This document shows, piece by piece, positions 21,047 to 33,484 of a DNA stretch of 37,537 nucleotides (within the stretch, counting starts at the first letter, position 1; each line of letters opens with the position of its first letter). A program made the position numbers and the translations under genes. This stretch comes from Helochares maculicollis (lineage: Eukaryota > Arthropoda > Insecta > Coleoptera > Hydrophilidae), in assembly GCA_033557835.1 (NCBI GenBank), contig JAWQRO010000509.1, positions 1 through 37,537 of the forward strand, given 5' to 3'. The notes beneath the pieces were generated by a model. It was not told the DNA's origin. It saw only the letters and a list, made by a program, of their open reading frames with translations, and searched no databases.

Positions 21047-21857
21047 TCTTTTCCTTTGATTAGTTACACATTATTTAGGCAAATGTACTAATTTTACATC
21101 TCTTAATTTAATATGTTGTACAGTTTTTAAATTTTTAACTGTGTGAAGCAAAATTAGTCTGCTTAAATATTAATCAAAATAAAAAATTTAGAAATTGCAA
21201 AACAATGAACGAGGTTTATTCACATCATTGAGTAACCAAGACATTATTAATATTTATATTTTATTTATATTTGATAAATTTTGGAGAATTCTGTTTTTAT
21301 AATATATCCTCGCCAGTTGATCAATTAATAAAAGTATATTTAACGAAATATTCAGAATTTCAGAAGAAATGTATATAATCAACTTTTAAAAAAGCACTTT
21401 GTATATATCAAAACTTATAGCCAGAAAAACTGTGTGTTACATCTGAATAACTGTTCACTTCAACTTTAAAAGAACCTAAATAGTTAAGTGCTAATTCTTC
21501 ACTAAGCTGATTTATACCTTTCAGACAGATTTAAAGTGTGTGGATGTTAAGATCTGTTTATTTTTCAAAACTAATCACTAGGAACTTTAGATATGACTTT
21601 TTAAATAAAGTCATGTTCTTTAAAACCTAAATCTCAGAAATTAAAAACACTCGTGAAAAGTGTCCCTTTTCAATGCTAAATTGGTACATTGTGGAATAAG
21701 GCTTCTTATATCAAAATATCAATTTGTTTTGATTTTCTAAGCTTTCCACATCAAATTATGCTTTTATTTTCATTAATAATATTCTAAACATTATGTGCTA
21801 CAAAACGTCTTTTTTTTGGCTTTTAGAGAACCAATTCGCATAACTTTATGTGTCATA
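21047..21857. other. spacer between two mariner-like elements
   Basis: About 810 bp of AT-rich DNA separates the two elements. I see no gene, repeat or element terminus in it. Confidence 0.5.
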
Positions 21858-22924
21858 CTAAGGGGTACCTAAAGCTGCCAGAAAAGTTATTTTTGAACTA
21901 TGTACTTATTCTTTTGTGCAAACGTCTTGCAAAACTTCTTTAAAGTACTCGTTAGCGGCAATACACTTGTCAAAACTCATCAGCCATTGTTTGAAACATT
22001 TTATAAACTCCTCTACTTTGATATCTGCAAGCGTTTTTGTTTTTCCCTTCACCACTTCCGTGACGGCGAAATGCTTCCCCTTAAGGTTTCTCTTCATTCG
22101 TGGGAATAAAAAAAAGGATGAATATGGTGGGTGGAGAAAGACAGCCATGCCGTTTCTTGCAGTTAAAGTGGTAACCCAGATGTCGGTGTAGGTTGGGGCA
22201 TTGTCCTAGTGGAAGAAACCAACCACCAGCAAACCACATTTCGGGCCTTTTTCGCCACACACTGCTGCACAACTTTTTGAGCACCCCCCAAGTAGAAAAC
22301 CTAAATGATGGTCTGACCTGTTGGAACGAATTCCGAGTACGTAATTCGTTTTCTATCAAAAATCACATAACCATTGTCTTCACATTGAATGCTTGATGAT
22401 GGCAGCTTTCTTTTCAGACACCCGTAACAAGCTCAAATCCTCTGATAAAATGCGCTGAATGAAGCTCCAACCCACTCCAGACAACTGTTCAGGGTCCTTA
22501 ATGGCTCGTCATAGATCTTCATACATTGATTTTTTTGATACTTTCGTAGGACGGACGTCGAAAACGCGGTTGATCATCAATTGATATTTCACCAATTTTA
22601 AAACCACGAGTAAACTTGAGCTTGACATATAGAGATATAGTTGTAAGCGTTCTTCAACATTTGTTCGGTCTCGAATGTTATTTTTGCCGTGCAAGAAGCA
22701 AAACTTCACAACCGCGCGCTTCCCATAAAACTTCTCCATAAAAAAACATAACGGCTTTTTTAAAATAACACTGATGGCGGGTAGATAAAATCTTCCACAT
22801 CAATGCCACTTGGCAAGGTGACTGAGAAAGTATGGTTGACCAAGCAACTACCGGCAGAATCGCGTACTTTGAAAACTGCGCTCGTAACAGCATCATTCTA
22901 GGATGATCTATTGGATCCCCATCG
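21858..22924 (-). mobile_element. mariner-like DNA transposon 2, inactive
   Basis: The left end CTAAGGGGTACCTAAAG (from 21858) and the reverse complement of the right end CGATGGGGATCCAATAG (from 22924) agree at 11 of 17 positions. Each is flanked by TA (21856-21857 and 22925-22926), the mariner target site. The 1067-bp span is shorter than a full mariner, which fits the internal deletions seen in the transposase. This region is noticeably GC-richer than its flanks, as expected of a later insertion into AT-rich DNA. Confidence 0.8.
21906..22740 (-). pseudogene. mariner transposase pseudogene (element 2)
   Basis: The N-terminus starts near MEKFYGK (22739) with AVVKFCFLHGK, the KFxxKLGK motif of the mariner DNA-binding region. 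SFIQRILSEDLSLLRVSEK follows at about 22400-22470 and matches the second helix-turn-helix (ILTEDLxMRRV). The catalytic half then appears as EFVPTGQTI, KKLCSSVWRKRPEMW, DNAPTYTD (second catalytic Asp), NGMAVFLHPPYS, FFLFPRMKRNLKGKHF, and a C-terminal FDKCIAANEYF. The first catalytic Asp region (GDETW) is deleted between the helix-turn-helix and the central strand. The PDLAPCD segment with the third Asp is missing between PPYS and FFLFP. A TAG replaces the His codon before DNAP, and there are further frameshifts. The C-terminal motif resembles the FLJ37770-like mariner group. The element cannot encode active transposase. Confidence 0.85.
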
Positions 22925-25859
22925 TATATTAAAAGATAAACTTTTAAGAGAATTCTATTTGAAACTGACCAATATTACAATGGTATTTTAAGTGTTATTG
23001 TAATTAATGGCACTATAGATTTGTACAAGCTAAAATTTGCTAAGAAAATAGGTTAACTATTATGTTCTTAATCCAGATATAAAATATTGACAATAGAATT
23101 TCTAGAATTTGACAAAATTAAGAGTGCCATTTTAAAACCAAATCTTATATTGTGGAAAGATCCTTAATATAGAACTACAGGCTCAGGCTTATACTAACAT
23201 GTTTATATTTCATTTAATGTATAACATTTGGAATATGTATAAAAATTAGATTAAAATTTAAAATAACAGCAAATGCAACTTTAAAAACATTTACTTCCAT
23301 ATGCAGTCTGAGCTATTTAATATTCATTAACAATATGCTTTACAGCTAGGGTTGAAATCAGGTAAAAATTTAAGTTATGTTGCAAAGAATCTTTTATTTT
23401 CTGTAAATAGAGCTCAAATTACTTCCATGGTTCTCAATTATTCAGAAGTGTATATTCGATTTTGCTATAAGAACGTACTTGGTACAGCGTGTAGAAAATC
23501 TATCATTTTTATAATATTTATGTGGATAACAAAAATAAGGCTTTCTTTTTATGTGACTTATTTTGAATTAAATAGATAACACTTTCATAAGATTGATACA
23601 ACTTATACAAAATAGGCCGCTATTTATTTGGACATTCCAATATTTTTCATCGAAGAAATACAATTATAAACAAGCAAATAATATTTCTCATGAAAATATA
23701 TTTTGCATAATAAATATCCCACTCTCGAGGTGGTATTTTTGATGGATTTTTTTAGTTGCATTTATATTTTAATACTGAATCATGGATTTATTATGAAATT
23801 AGAAGCTTGGGGTTATTTTGGCGTTTTTCTTGATCAATTTGTAACTAGGAAACCCAACGAAAAATAAGCTCAGATGAATAATGAAATCAACCCAGAAATG
23901 AAAGGCTAAATTTGTTTTATTCCCGCCGGGATCAAATGATAATTATCAGAAAATAAGGATTAAATGCTAATTAAAACTAAACTAAATTAGATTAAACTTG
24001 GTAAATAATACAGAAACAATCGCGAGCGAATTATACCCGAACAACTCATACATATTAATTTGTTCAATTTTGATTGATGATGATAGAGGATTCCGTGTAT
24101 CCATAAATAATTTAAAAGTAATTTATTATGAGAGCAGCAAATCTGTTTTCATATATAATGACAGCAGGACAACGTTTGCATTTCAGTTTTAATGAATCAG
24201 GGAAATCCTGGAGCTTGATCAAACTGCAACTTGTGACTCACTCTTGCACAAATATCTCGGTGTTGAGCTATCCGGATCTATTATCCTTCTGATTACTTAT
24301 GGGAAATCCTATTACAGCGGAAATAGCCTGGATTGCTAGCACTCGGCATTTTGACTTACGAAAGTGATCTTTTTATAAAACGGATATGTGAAGTAATTGC
24401 GTTCAATTGCATAAATATATCATAATCTTCAAAATTAACGGCATATTTATAAATATAGTAAGTAAGTTAAGAATGTCGTTTTGCTTAAAAACCTGACCTT
24501 AATTACACCCTTAGTTTAATTCCATTTAATGAGAACAATCGAGTTTTCAAAAGGCATATTTTTGCATTCTTTTACATTCATTATGTCTAAAATAAGAACG
24601 CTGGGAATGATAGATTGCTTTGATAATTATGCAGTGTGTATAAGGTTTTTACGTTTATTGTGAGACTACCTGAGGAGAAACAACATGTACTTAAACTAAT
24701 TGTTAGTATTTATACTTTTTTCGTACATATAATATTTAGATCAAATACTTATTGTAGGTATCAAACAAAATGTATTATAACGTTGGAAGTTTTAAGCCTG
24801 CTCTACAAAATTTGGTGTTGTCTCAACATTTCGGACAAGTCTTAGAAATCAAAACTTTTATATATTGCAACTACTTAGTTTAAATATACTAACAGAATTT
24901 GATATAATGATATAAAAATATTGTTGTCATTAATTGCCAATCAAAAAATTGTAAACTCAGAATCCAGTCGCAGTAATCTCATTGAAGCAAAGGAATTGCG
25001 ATAATTATCCACATTGAACAACAATCTTTCCACACATCTACTCGCATTTGAACATAAAAGAATCAATTATTGTTTAATACATTATAGGCTTGATAAATCG
25101 TTTATTTACATGTTTCTACTTTAAATTGAAATTTAGAAGAATATTACCACATATAATGCACCCATACAATCGGTTGTGATTGATGATGACAAAAACTTCG
25201 TATTCTTCATGAATTATTTAAAAAGCAATTTATTATCACTGTTAAAAATATATTCCCTTTTAACTCGCATGTGTTGATTCTGAATTATATCAGAACTCCT
25301 CGTTTTTCATTTTTCTTATATTTGGAACGTAAACACAGCGAAATATCTCCAAAAAATAAGACAGCTAAACGTATCTAAAACATGATGGATGATGACACTT
25401 CTAGAATTAGCAATATAACTTTCTCTTACCTAAAGCTCTCCTGTTTTTCCGGAAGAAGCAGCCCACATTTGAGTTTGTCAACACCATTTCGATTCACTAG
25501 AGTTCATGACCACCAATGTCACATATCACCCTACCCCTTGACACTCGCTCCTCAAAATTCAACAAACCGGTTCCGTGTTTTTCTCGTATGGATTCTAAGC
25601 ACGGATCACATGAAATCCTTAAGTAGAAGCAAACTTACAATGTTAGCATCATGTGATTCATTGCTTCTGCAAACACCGAACCTACAAACACGTTATAACC
25701 ACATGCTATTATGTATTCTATCCTTAAAACTTGTTTTTGTATCGCCGCAGCTTCTCCAGAGGTGCTTCTTACCCTCAAAACTTACAATTTTCTGTTATAT
25801 CTTCAGGCTAGACCCACTGACAAGCTTTAAATGAAAGTATTTTACATTTCCGCGTACAA
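22925..25859. other. AT-rich DNA with a possible diverged repeat pair
   Basis: No gene is recognised. Two stretches, 24071-24129 and 25177-25236, share about three quarters of their bases. A GC-richer patch lies at about 24190-24360, where GGGAAATCCT occurs twice. The single long open frame at 25382-25834 is listed separately. Confidence 0.45.
25382..25834 (+). other. longest ATG open frame in the window, unrecognised
   Basis: This is a 150-codon frame starting MMDDDTSRIS. It is Ser/Leu-rich and has no motif, signal peptide or transmembrane pattern that I can name with confidence. It lies in locally GC-richer DNA, where stop codons are rarer, and next to the promoter-like block at 25860-26330. 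That block lies downstream of it, so it cannot drive this frame on the plus strand. Antisense frames show no transposon motif. It is either a chance frame or an unrecognised exon; chance is more likely. Confidence 0.12.
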
Positions 25860-26330
25860 ACCGCTTTGCGAGAAAAAAGCTCCGTGCTTTCCAAAGCTCA
25901 GCGGTAGGAAAACTAGGACCATCTCTGTGTTATCGTTGGAAAGCATGGCTAGGCTTGCGCAATTTCCCAATCGGATTTGTTCGTGGAAAGTCGGAAATTG
26001 ACGCGCCGCTGCATATATATAGAAGACTATCAGCTAGAAAGGGCCGATTGCTAGTTTTCTTTGACGAATTATTTTTTGACGGGCTATTAGGTGAAAGCCC
26101 TTACCAATCGGCATTTGCGAGATGACCTCTGAGTACACTTGTCTTTTATCGGTGTTATATAAGATGACCGTCATTGGCACGCTGAAATGATCAAAGAAGG
26201 CGGGTTAAAAGGGGCCGTTACAAGTTTCTCGGGGATTTCTTTTTGTTCAGTCACCCCACTAGCCCCCGGTATCCCCGCTCCATTGGAACATCCGTAGTTA
26301 GTGTTGGATGGAGTTCTAGTCCATTATGTC
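25860..26330 (+). promoter_or_regulatory. GC-richer block with TATA-like and CCAAT-like motifs
   Basis: Within an AT-rich background this block has clearly higher GC. CCAATCGG occurs at 25967-25974 and 26104-26111, and its reverse core CCGATTG at 26044-26050. A TATA-like CATATATATAG lies at 26012-26022, preceded by the GC-rich ACGCGCCGCTG and about 40 bp downstream of the first CCAAT motif. This spacing fits a Pol II core promoter pointing right, but there is no recognisable downstream coding exon. An unrelated conserved noncoding element or diverged repeat is equally possible. Confidence 0.2.
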
Positions 26331-28395
26331 CTAGTTTCGTGGCGAAGCGTTTCAAACTTTTAACTAGGTACATCAGATATAACAAAACGTAAATCTTGAG
26401 GCGTTTTTACAGTTCAAGAATAGTTGCTGCCAGGTTTGTTTAATAACTGTTAGTAAAGACATTTGTTATCCTTGGAAAATCTTGGCAAAGTATGTTGCAC
26501 AATGTAGAGCAGCGAATGTAGCTAGTTTATAAAGTTTTGTTGTGTCATTTTAATGTACTTCTTAATGGTAATTTTAGGTCGTCGGTATAATTTCAAGACT
26601 TTAGTTTGTGTAGTATAATTGTACCAGGACGTGGCTCCACTGTTTTTAGAATGAAATTGAAAAATATTTCCGAATTATATATGTTCTAATAAAAACAGGA
26701 TAAAAGAAACTAGAATTGTTCTTATAAAACAACGCATTTATTAAATTATAGAGGTTTTGCAAGAAACAAAATAGCTACCCTGGATTTGTTGTGCCTTCAT
26801 AATGCGCGATTATTGAGAGAACAATGTGGTTAGGCATGACATACTATTTATAGAGTTTTCTTAGATGACTCACTTTTATATTTAATTAGTTTTGTTAGAA
26901 ATACCAGATCAGAATCTCAATTTTGGATACAGTAAAGCTTAATGTTGTACCCTTGTCTCTTGTCACATCATCAATAACGACGCCTCTCAAAATTAAATAC
27001 TTTTTCATTTTTTCTGAGCAATTTTTAGGGATAGTTACTTAGAGCTAACAATTAAAATTTATTCAACTGACAAGATAATCAATGTTTTTTTCATATAATG
27101 CCATTTATAACTGCTAATGCTATTTATTTTCATGGCTTCTAACATATACTGCCAGTGAGAAAAGAAAGCATCATTTAAAATATACGAATTTTATTGAGAA
27201 AAAATTTCAAGATTCAATTGGTTGAGTTGGCAAATCGATTGTTGCTGCAGTTACTCATTTAAAAAGTCCACTTAAAAGATGTTTGCATCAAAAGCATTTG
27301 AGCATAAACATGAGATTTTTAGTTTGGACTCAGTTCTATTTAATTTCATTAAACTTTCTTAAGCTATAATGTTGAATTTATTGATTATCAACGCATATGT
27401 GCAAAGCTCCAATTCATTGTTAAAATCTATACCTCAAAATGCGTTGATAGCAGTCGACTGTTCAAAACTAGGCTGTCTTTTTATCACGTTTTGAAAAAAT
27501 ATTTTTGATCATTTGTATGTTGATCGTATCAGAATGAATCAAATCTATTCCACTCTTTCTAAATCCTAATATTTGAGAAAAAGTTCATTTACAAAAGATT
27601 TAAATTACCAACTACAATGAATAGAAAATAACAGAGTGGAAAGTGAAAAATCATGTTTCAGCAAATAAACAAAGGCAATATCACATACGCAACTTACTAA
27701 TAATAATAATAATGTTGCAACTCAATGAGAATATCATTTTAGCTTACACAACTACAACAGACAAAAGTGATAGGAAAGTTTCACACGAAAATGACAAGGT
27801 TTTGTCTATAATATTGAAAATGCTAATAACAGCTGCATTTTACAATACGTATTAGATGAACAATGTGAAATAGAAGAAAATATAATAGAAATAGGTCAAC
27901 TTCCAGAATTGACTAGTTGATCCAAGTTACCAAGTTATTAAAAAAACAACAATTCAATGGAAATAAACAAAAAGTCTAAATCTTAGAGAAACCATGTGGG
28001 AATGGACATAGAATCAAACCATAGCCCTTCAGTAGAAACAATGAAGACATATCGGAAGAAGTTTATTAAGAAAACCAACATATTGACTTTAAACTGATAA
28101 CTCTTTAAAAGACATTAAAGAAGAAAATCATGGGAATGTTAAACATTAAAGTAGAAAAATTACAAATATATTGCAAAATTGAAAAACATGAGCAAATAAT
28201 GCACAAGGAAAAACTAAATACCTACAATATAAACAAAACATGAGATTATTTCAGATATACCGAAGTGGCAGGATGCCATAAGTACCTAAACGACATGCTG
28301 TAGTAAGAAAAACATAAATGATTTGGAAAAAAGTAATGAGTAGCTATAGAAAAATATATGAAATGTGACAAAATTAGCAATATTTTAGTGTTGCG
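26331..28395. other. AT-rich DNA, possible decayed 5' part of LINE 2
   Basis: No gene is recognised up to about 27640. A (TAA)n tract lies at about 27697-27713. From about 27850 to 28395 the plus strand becomes A-rich and encodes Lys/Glu-rich fragments like the retrotransposon at 3850-4985, which suggests the upstream part of the same element as the RT relic at 28396. No diagnostic endonuclease motif could be read there. Confidence 0.35.
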
Positions 28396-28950
28396 GTGAT
28401 CAGCAGAACCAAAATACATACTCTTTTATTGAATATGAAAAGTGCTTTAAATCGATCGTTCCTAATTGGCGCCGTAACAATCGAATGTATAGACAAAAAT
28501 TATATTAGAATACTTAACAATATATATCAAGCGATTAAAGTAAAAGTTCATAAATTGGGGAGTTCTCAACATCAAACAGCGTACTATAAGGACACTCGAT
28601 CTCTCTAAGTCTCCAGCGAGCAAAAATGGTAAAATAAAGGACTATAATTGAATGGTGAAAGATTTAGCAGTTATTGGTTCGCGAAATGACTTACTTTTTA
28701 TACTGCAGATGTGTTGCAAAATTTAATTGAAGATATAAATGCTGGTAGTCATACAGTATGCTTTAAAAGAAACCAGTCAAAGCAAAAAGCTAAAATGAAT
28801 TTGCACCAGTTATAAACATGATTGTGAAGGAAAAAATTTAAGACAACAATTGTGTGTACTTAGGCCAATCAATGTTTTACGATCGTAGCTTATAGAAATA
28901 AACAGAATGCAAACTAGCTGAGTTACATATATACATTGATAGAAAATAAG
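28396..28950 (+). pseudogene. decayed non-LTR reverse transcriptase (LINE relic 2)
   Basis: The plus strand gives, in order, LLLNMKSALNR (28423-28455), the counterpart of RT motif A FIDYEKAFDS with both Asp changed to Asn. IDKNYIRILNNIYQ follows at 28489-28530, a near-textbook match to the segment after motif A. WFAK-stop at about 28675-28689 corresponds to the FADD catalytic box and has lost both Asp. Downstream come LQNLIEDINAGSHTVCFKRN (the LQxLIxDLNxxSxxVGLKMN helix and thumb entry), NCVYLGQ (28847-28867, the YLG motif), and EINRM (the EIxRRI motif). Motif spacing is as in LINE ORF2 proteins. Stops and frame changes show the copy is dead. The 3' end and target-site duplication were not found. 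Whether it belongs to the same family as the 3850-4985 element cannot be told by eye. Confidence 0.65.
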
Positions 28951-29237
28951 AAGTAAAAATTTTTGAATAAAAGAAGCATACAATCTAGTTTATAAACATA
29001 AATATGAATTTGTAACCTTAAACTGGCTATTAATACATTAATTGGTTCTTAGTTGTCCATTACATCAACTTGTGTTCATTGTAGAAAAATAACTAGTAAT
29101 GTCCTTTAGAAAATAATATTTCGTTTGTATAAATCAAACAAATAAATTCAGGTGTAATGCTAAGAATCTCAGTTAAATTTTAAGTAATTTACTATTTTTA
29201 CTGACAAATGGTTGAGTTTTATTAAGTTTGTTTATAT

Positions 29238-29262
29238 TAGGTTATTCAAAAAGTTTGGACAA
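29238..29262 (+). repeat. possible solo mariner terminus
   Basis: AGGTTATTCAAAAAGTTTGG (from 29239) resembles mariner terminal repeats, including the left end of the element at 19785 (GTT, then CAA, then AAGTTT in the same spacing). A TA-like dinucleotide precedes it. No matching inverted end or transposase sequence was found within the next 1.5 kb, so it may be a solo end or coincidence. Confidence 0.25.
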
Positions 29263-31818
29263 ATTTGCAAGGAAGGCTTTTGGCTTTTAAACGATGTAGA
29301 TGATATTTTGTTCTGCCTATTTTGAGTGGAAAACTTTTTACGTGGCTTATTCTCCAACAAATAGGTGGATTTTAGAGGCTGTAGTGGATATAGTAGGTGA
29401 TGTATGTCATCCTAGTCATATATGTCAATGTTTCTGCTTTTTTTTCATATTATTTACAATTGTCAATCAGATAAATGAAGTTGTTTTTTATTTGGTTTAA
29501 TACCAATAAAAAGCAATAAACTAGTAGCTTAATCAAATTAAAGTGAACAAATTGCAAGTATTCTAAGTAAATGTATACATTAATCAAGCGCCCTTCCGGC
29601 CTTTACGTGGCTTAACATTTTCAACGACTCTATGTATGTGATTATGATTCCTCGAGACAACCGATTGTAGCGTATATTTTTTTATTAATTGTGTATTTTA
29701 TACGCTTGCAAATATATGAATGATATTAATAATGGTTGTGTTGTATATTGTAAAACAAAATATTGATTTTATTTATAATTTAATCATTTTAATCCTTTTG
29801 GCGGTCATTGTATTGGTAATTAAATAATAATATAGAATTAACAAACAACGTTTGTGTATTGGAAATTAATACCAATTACAAAGCAAATGCCTTTTCAATT
29901 GCAATTCGTAATTTTTTGTGATATTTAAAAATCATAAAATCGATAATTTTGTACAGATATATCCTATATTTTTGACCAACATAATCACTCAACAAAATGA
30001 TATATTTAAACATAAAGTGATCCTGACATTACTCAATAAATTATGAATAATAATATTGTATTAATTAAATTTTAAACATAAGTATTCTCGTCTGTTTGAC
30101 TTCCATTCAGAATATAAAAGTCTTAGGTGACAAGTAGCTCTCATTGAAATTTTATTCCCGCACGTTAACAATCCATTTGGATTTTGAATTTTCTAATAAT
30201 ATTCAAGTGAATGCGAAGTGCGTTGGCGTCAAAAGCAAGAGAGAAGAGTTTCAAATAATAAATAAAACGTAAAGCCGCAAACATTAATATTGCTTGAAAT
30301 TTATTTCTCTCGCTAGCATCATTCCTAATGAATAGCAGTCTCTGTGTTAATGAATATTATACCTTTACGATGCCAGAATAAGCCGCTGCGTACCAGAACC
30401 AGAGGATCATATTTACTCCCCTTAGTAGAACGTTCAGGTGAAATAGGATTTAGGGCCAACTATTAATCAAGCATATAGTTTTAGTGGTGTTGTACGCTTG
30501 TTACTATCTGTTTATAATCCAAATAATGAGGAGAGCTTCGCTATTTCTATAATATATTGTCGATAAATTGGTGTCACTTCAGACCCTTTAGTACATACGT
30601 AGTATATACTTAGTATATATATTTAAGATTTTTCAAGATAAGTTTTTATAATTTGAAGGCTTCTATTTGTATTATATCAAAAAGCAGAAAAATGCATAAA
30701 TTAATTTAATGCCTTGGCATTTTGAAAAGTGGTAGAACATTTTTGGGTCACTCTTAAAAGCGGATTGAAAAACACCTCATAATTGATTACGGTCAACGTA
30801 AATTTAACGTAGCTGAAAAATGAACCCTTTTTGAAAAGGTAGCTTACTATGTCATAAAAATTTAATTAAGTAAAAACTATAACAAACTAAATATTTTACT
30901 TTACACAAACGTAAGCCGAAAAATGTTCAACACTTACAATTTTTCATTAACTCAAGAGTACTTTTTTATATTACGAAGTAAAATATAGCCATGAAACCGT
31001 TCGACTTTGAGAAGGTTCCCTTTCGAAGGCTTCAGAATATTTCGGATATTTTTGGTCTGTGTGTTTATGAACACGACAGCAGTCAATCTGTTTGAGATTA
31101 AGCAATGAAATTTGGAGTACTATTACAAACTGGTAGATCTATGTAAAAATGTTAAGGCATGTAGGACCACCAGTAGTACCTGTTTACATGCACAGTTTTT
31201 AAATTGTAGTGAGTAAACTAGTCGTTAAAATAAAGCTATTAAGTTGAAATGTCTCACACAAAATAGATAGAAACATTTTTATATACTCTATATATCTATA
31301 TGAGAAGAGTAGAGTAATTTAAATTAAAAATCTATTACAGCACGTTATTAATCGATATGATAAAATGATAATTGCAAAAAGAAGAGACAAACATAGTAAA
31401 CATCAAGCTTCAAACGGGTTAAAGTTTACCTTATTTAGAAAAGAGACAGCATTTCCTTCAGGGCTACAAACACTGATGATACGAAAATGTAGTGAAAACA
31501 CTTCATGTGCAATTCATCAAGACGCCTGGATAGTTTACACTCTAAATATTTACGTTTCTGATAAATTCCAGCTCGCTGTACCAACGAAGAAGTATTATTT
31601 CTGCAGAGTATTACTAAAACCAAGACGTTTATTTTCATTTGCGATTGTTGTGCAAGACGTGTCAGACGATAAAATGACAAATTAAGTGGAAATTGTATTC
31701 AAGAGAGACGAAGACAATTCCCGCTTGAAATAATAGTTACATCAGTATAACCAAAGAAAAACTCGCCCCCGCTTCCTTTGCCCCTCCTTCGAAAAATCTT
31801 TTATTATGCTAATGGGCC

Positions 31819-31848
31819 TTGATAGCTCCGCCAAGAAACACCTATCAA
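31819..31848. promoter_or_regulatory. inverted GATA-type pair in a GC-richer block
   Basis: TTGATAG (31819-31825) and CTATCAA (31842-31848) are exact reverse complements with a 16-bp spacer. Both contain a GATA core. Several TAAT/ATTA homeodomain-type cores lie within 100 bp, inside the less AT-rich block 31740-32010. Enhancer function is inference. Confidence 0.25.
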
Positions 31849-33484
31849 AACGAGCTCTATAATTAAGGCAACGAGCCATTAACAACAGCTTAAAGTTGAA
31901 ATTTATCAATCTTGCATAATTAGTTGTGGCAGTTCGGGATGTTCATGAGACTTGCAAACCAATCCCCGGTGGTATAAGCATTAAGTTTCAGTCACGATTT
32001 AAGTTAGTTGATTTGAATTCTGCGGTTAAAGCTGTTAGAATTGCATTGTAACAGATTCTTGATTGGTCAATGTGGAAACTAATGAATTCCGTGATTGATT
32101 TCTCCCTTACCTCTGTCCCTGGTGGGTAGTGAGTGAAACAAAAGGAAAGAACCCTCTAATTCCAAACTGTTCCACATGTTTACTCGTTTAATTGGATAAA
32201 ATAGCGCTTCGAAATGGGCGACGACTTGAATCGATTCATTAGGGCAACCCGATTGAATATCTTGTTTCACTTCGTATTTTCCTTATTTTGTAACCAAAAT
32301 TCGTGCTTCATTCTTCAATATAGAAGCATGGAAATGAATACTCGACAATGTTCATAATTATTATTAGTCTCCATATTTGTAAGAATACTTTGTATGCAGG
32401 TAAGAATTTGAAAAGCAGAATGTTAAGAAACCTATTTTCAACGGTTTTGGTACAAATGTTTGCTTTAAGCATAAAACTGTTTTAACTAATTTAAAAGTAC
32501 TGTTTCTGATTATGCGCCTTGCTTCGTTACACACAATATTAACTTAAAATTAATAATAACGAAATTTCTAGTTTTAATAAGGAGGCAAGTAAGTAAAAAC
32601 GTATATAAACCTAACGCCATATGCAGACTGCCATTTCAGCTAGTTTCATACTACACAACTAATTGAGAAAATGTAATCTGAAAATTGTACCAAGCCCCAA
32701 GGTCCAAAACGACAAAGAAGATGCGATGCCCCAGCGGTACAACTGTTACAGAATGCCAAGCCATGCAACTGCATTACAGTTCCATTCTTTTATCTGCACT
32801 AAATCGAGGATTATTTCTTCTAGCAAAAACTCTAATTAAAACGAGAAAAGCTTTCCGCTGCTTAACATAGCCCTCGTATATAAATTTCTTACTGTTTACT
32901 TTCCATTAAAATGCATTTAATGCACAGCACTAAACGCATTAAGTTTCTAATTCAGCCAAACCTTATTCAGATTCAATTTAATGCGAATGTTAAGCGGATT
33001 TTGAGATTATTATTAGATTTGTTATACGGGTCAATATGTATTTGCAAACATTAATGAATTTACTAATTGATTTTACGGCATTAAATTACAAATGCAGCGC
33101 CCAGATAGGAAGTAGTTTGCAACTACTACACGTACGTAAGTTCTAATCAATATATGTATATATGCCGACTATATTCAATTTACTTTCAGGAATACAGACG
33201 GCTTCCATGGCACTCACTCATGTTACAACACATATTTTACTTTATTTTGTATATTTTAATTTCCTAAATTGCTTTACCTATAAACTCGGTAGCTAAGCAT
33301 ATTCAGGCTCTGAATATTTTATGTTCAGATGTTGTAAAATGGAATTTGTATGCTCGAGTCAGTCCTCTAAAAAACCTCCTGTATATAAATAAAACAAAAG
33401 TGGAAAAAGACAACTATTTTCGGGCTATCCATCAACTTGTTCCCGACAAAACGCATACATTGGCGACGTGAAAAACATGTTAAA

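Noticed and set aside
22081..22396. Overlapping plus-strand open frames of 67-91 residues at 21900-22396
   Set aside because: They are antisense to the clear mariner transposase remnant and owe their length to its residual coding composition.
31472..31505. CTGATGATACG...GTGAAAAC on the plus strand as another hammerhead candidate
   Set aside because: The only possible stem is 2-3 bp and displaced from GAAA by two bases; stem III and a cleavage triplet are not supported.
31365..31685. 106-codon plus-strand and 81-codon minus-strand frames as a possible gene
   Set aside because: No motif on either strand, mutual overlap, and no supporting splice or promoter context.
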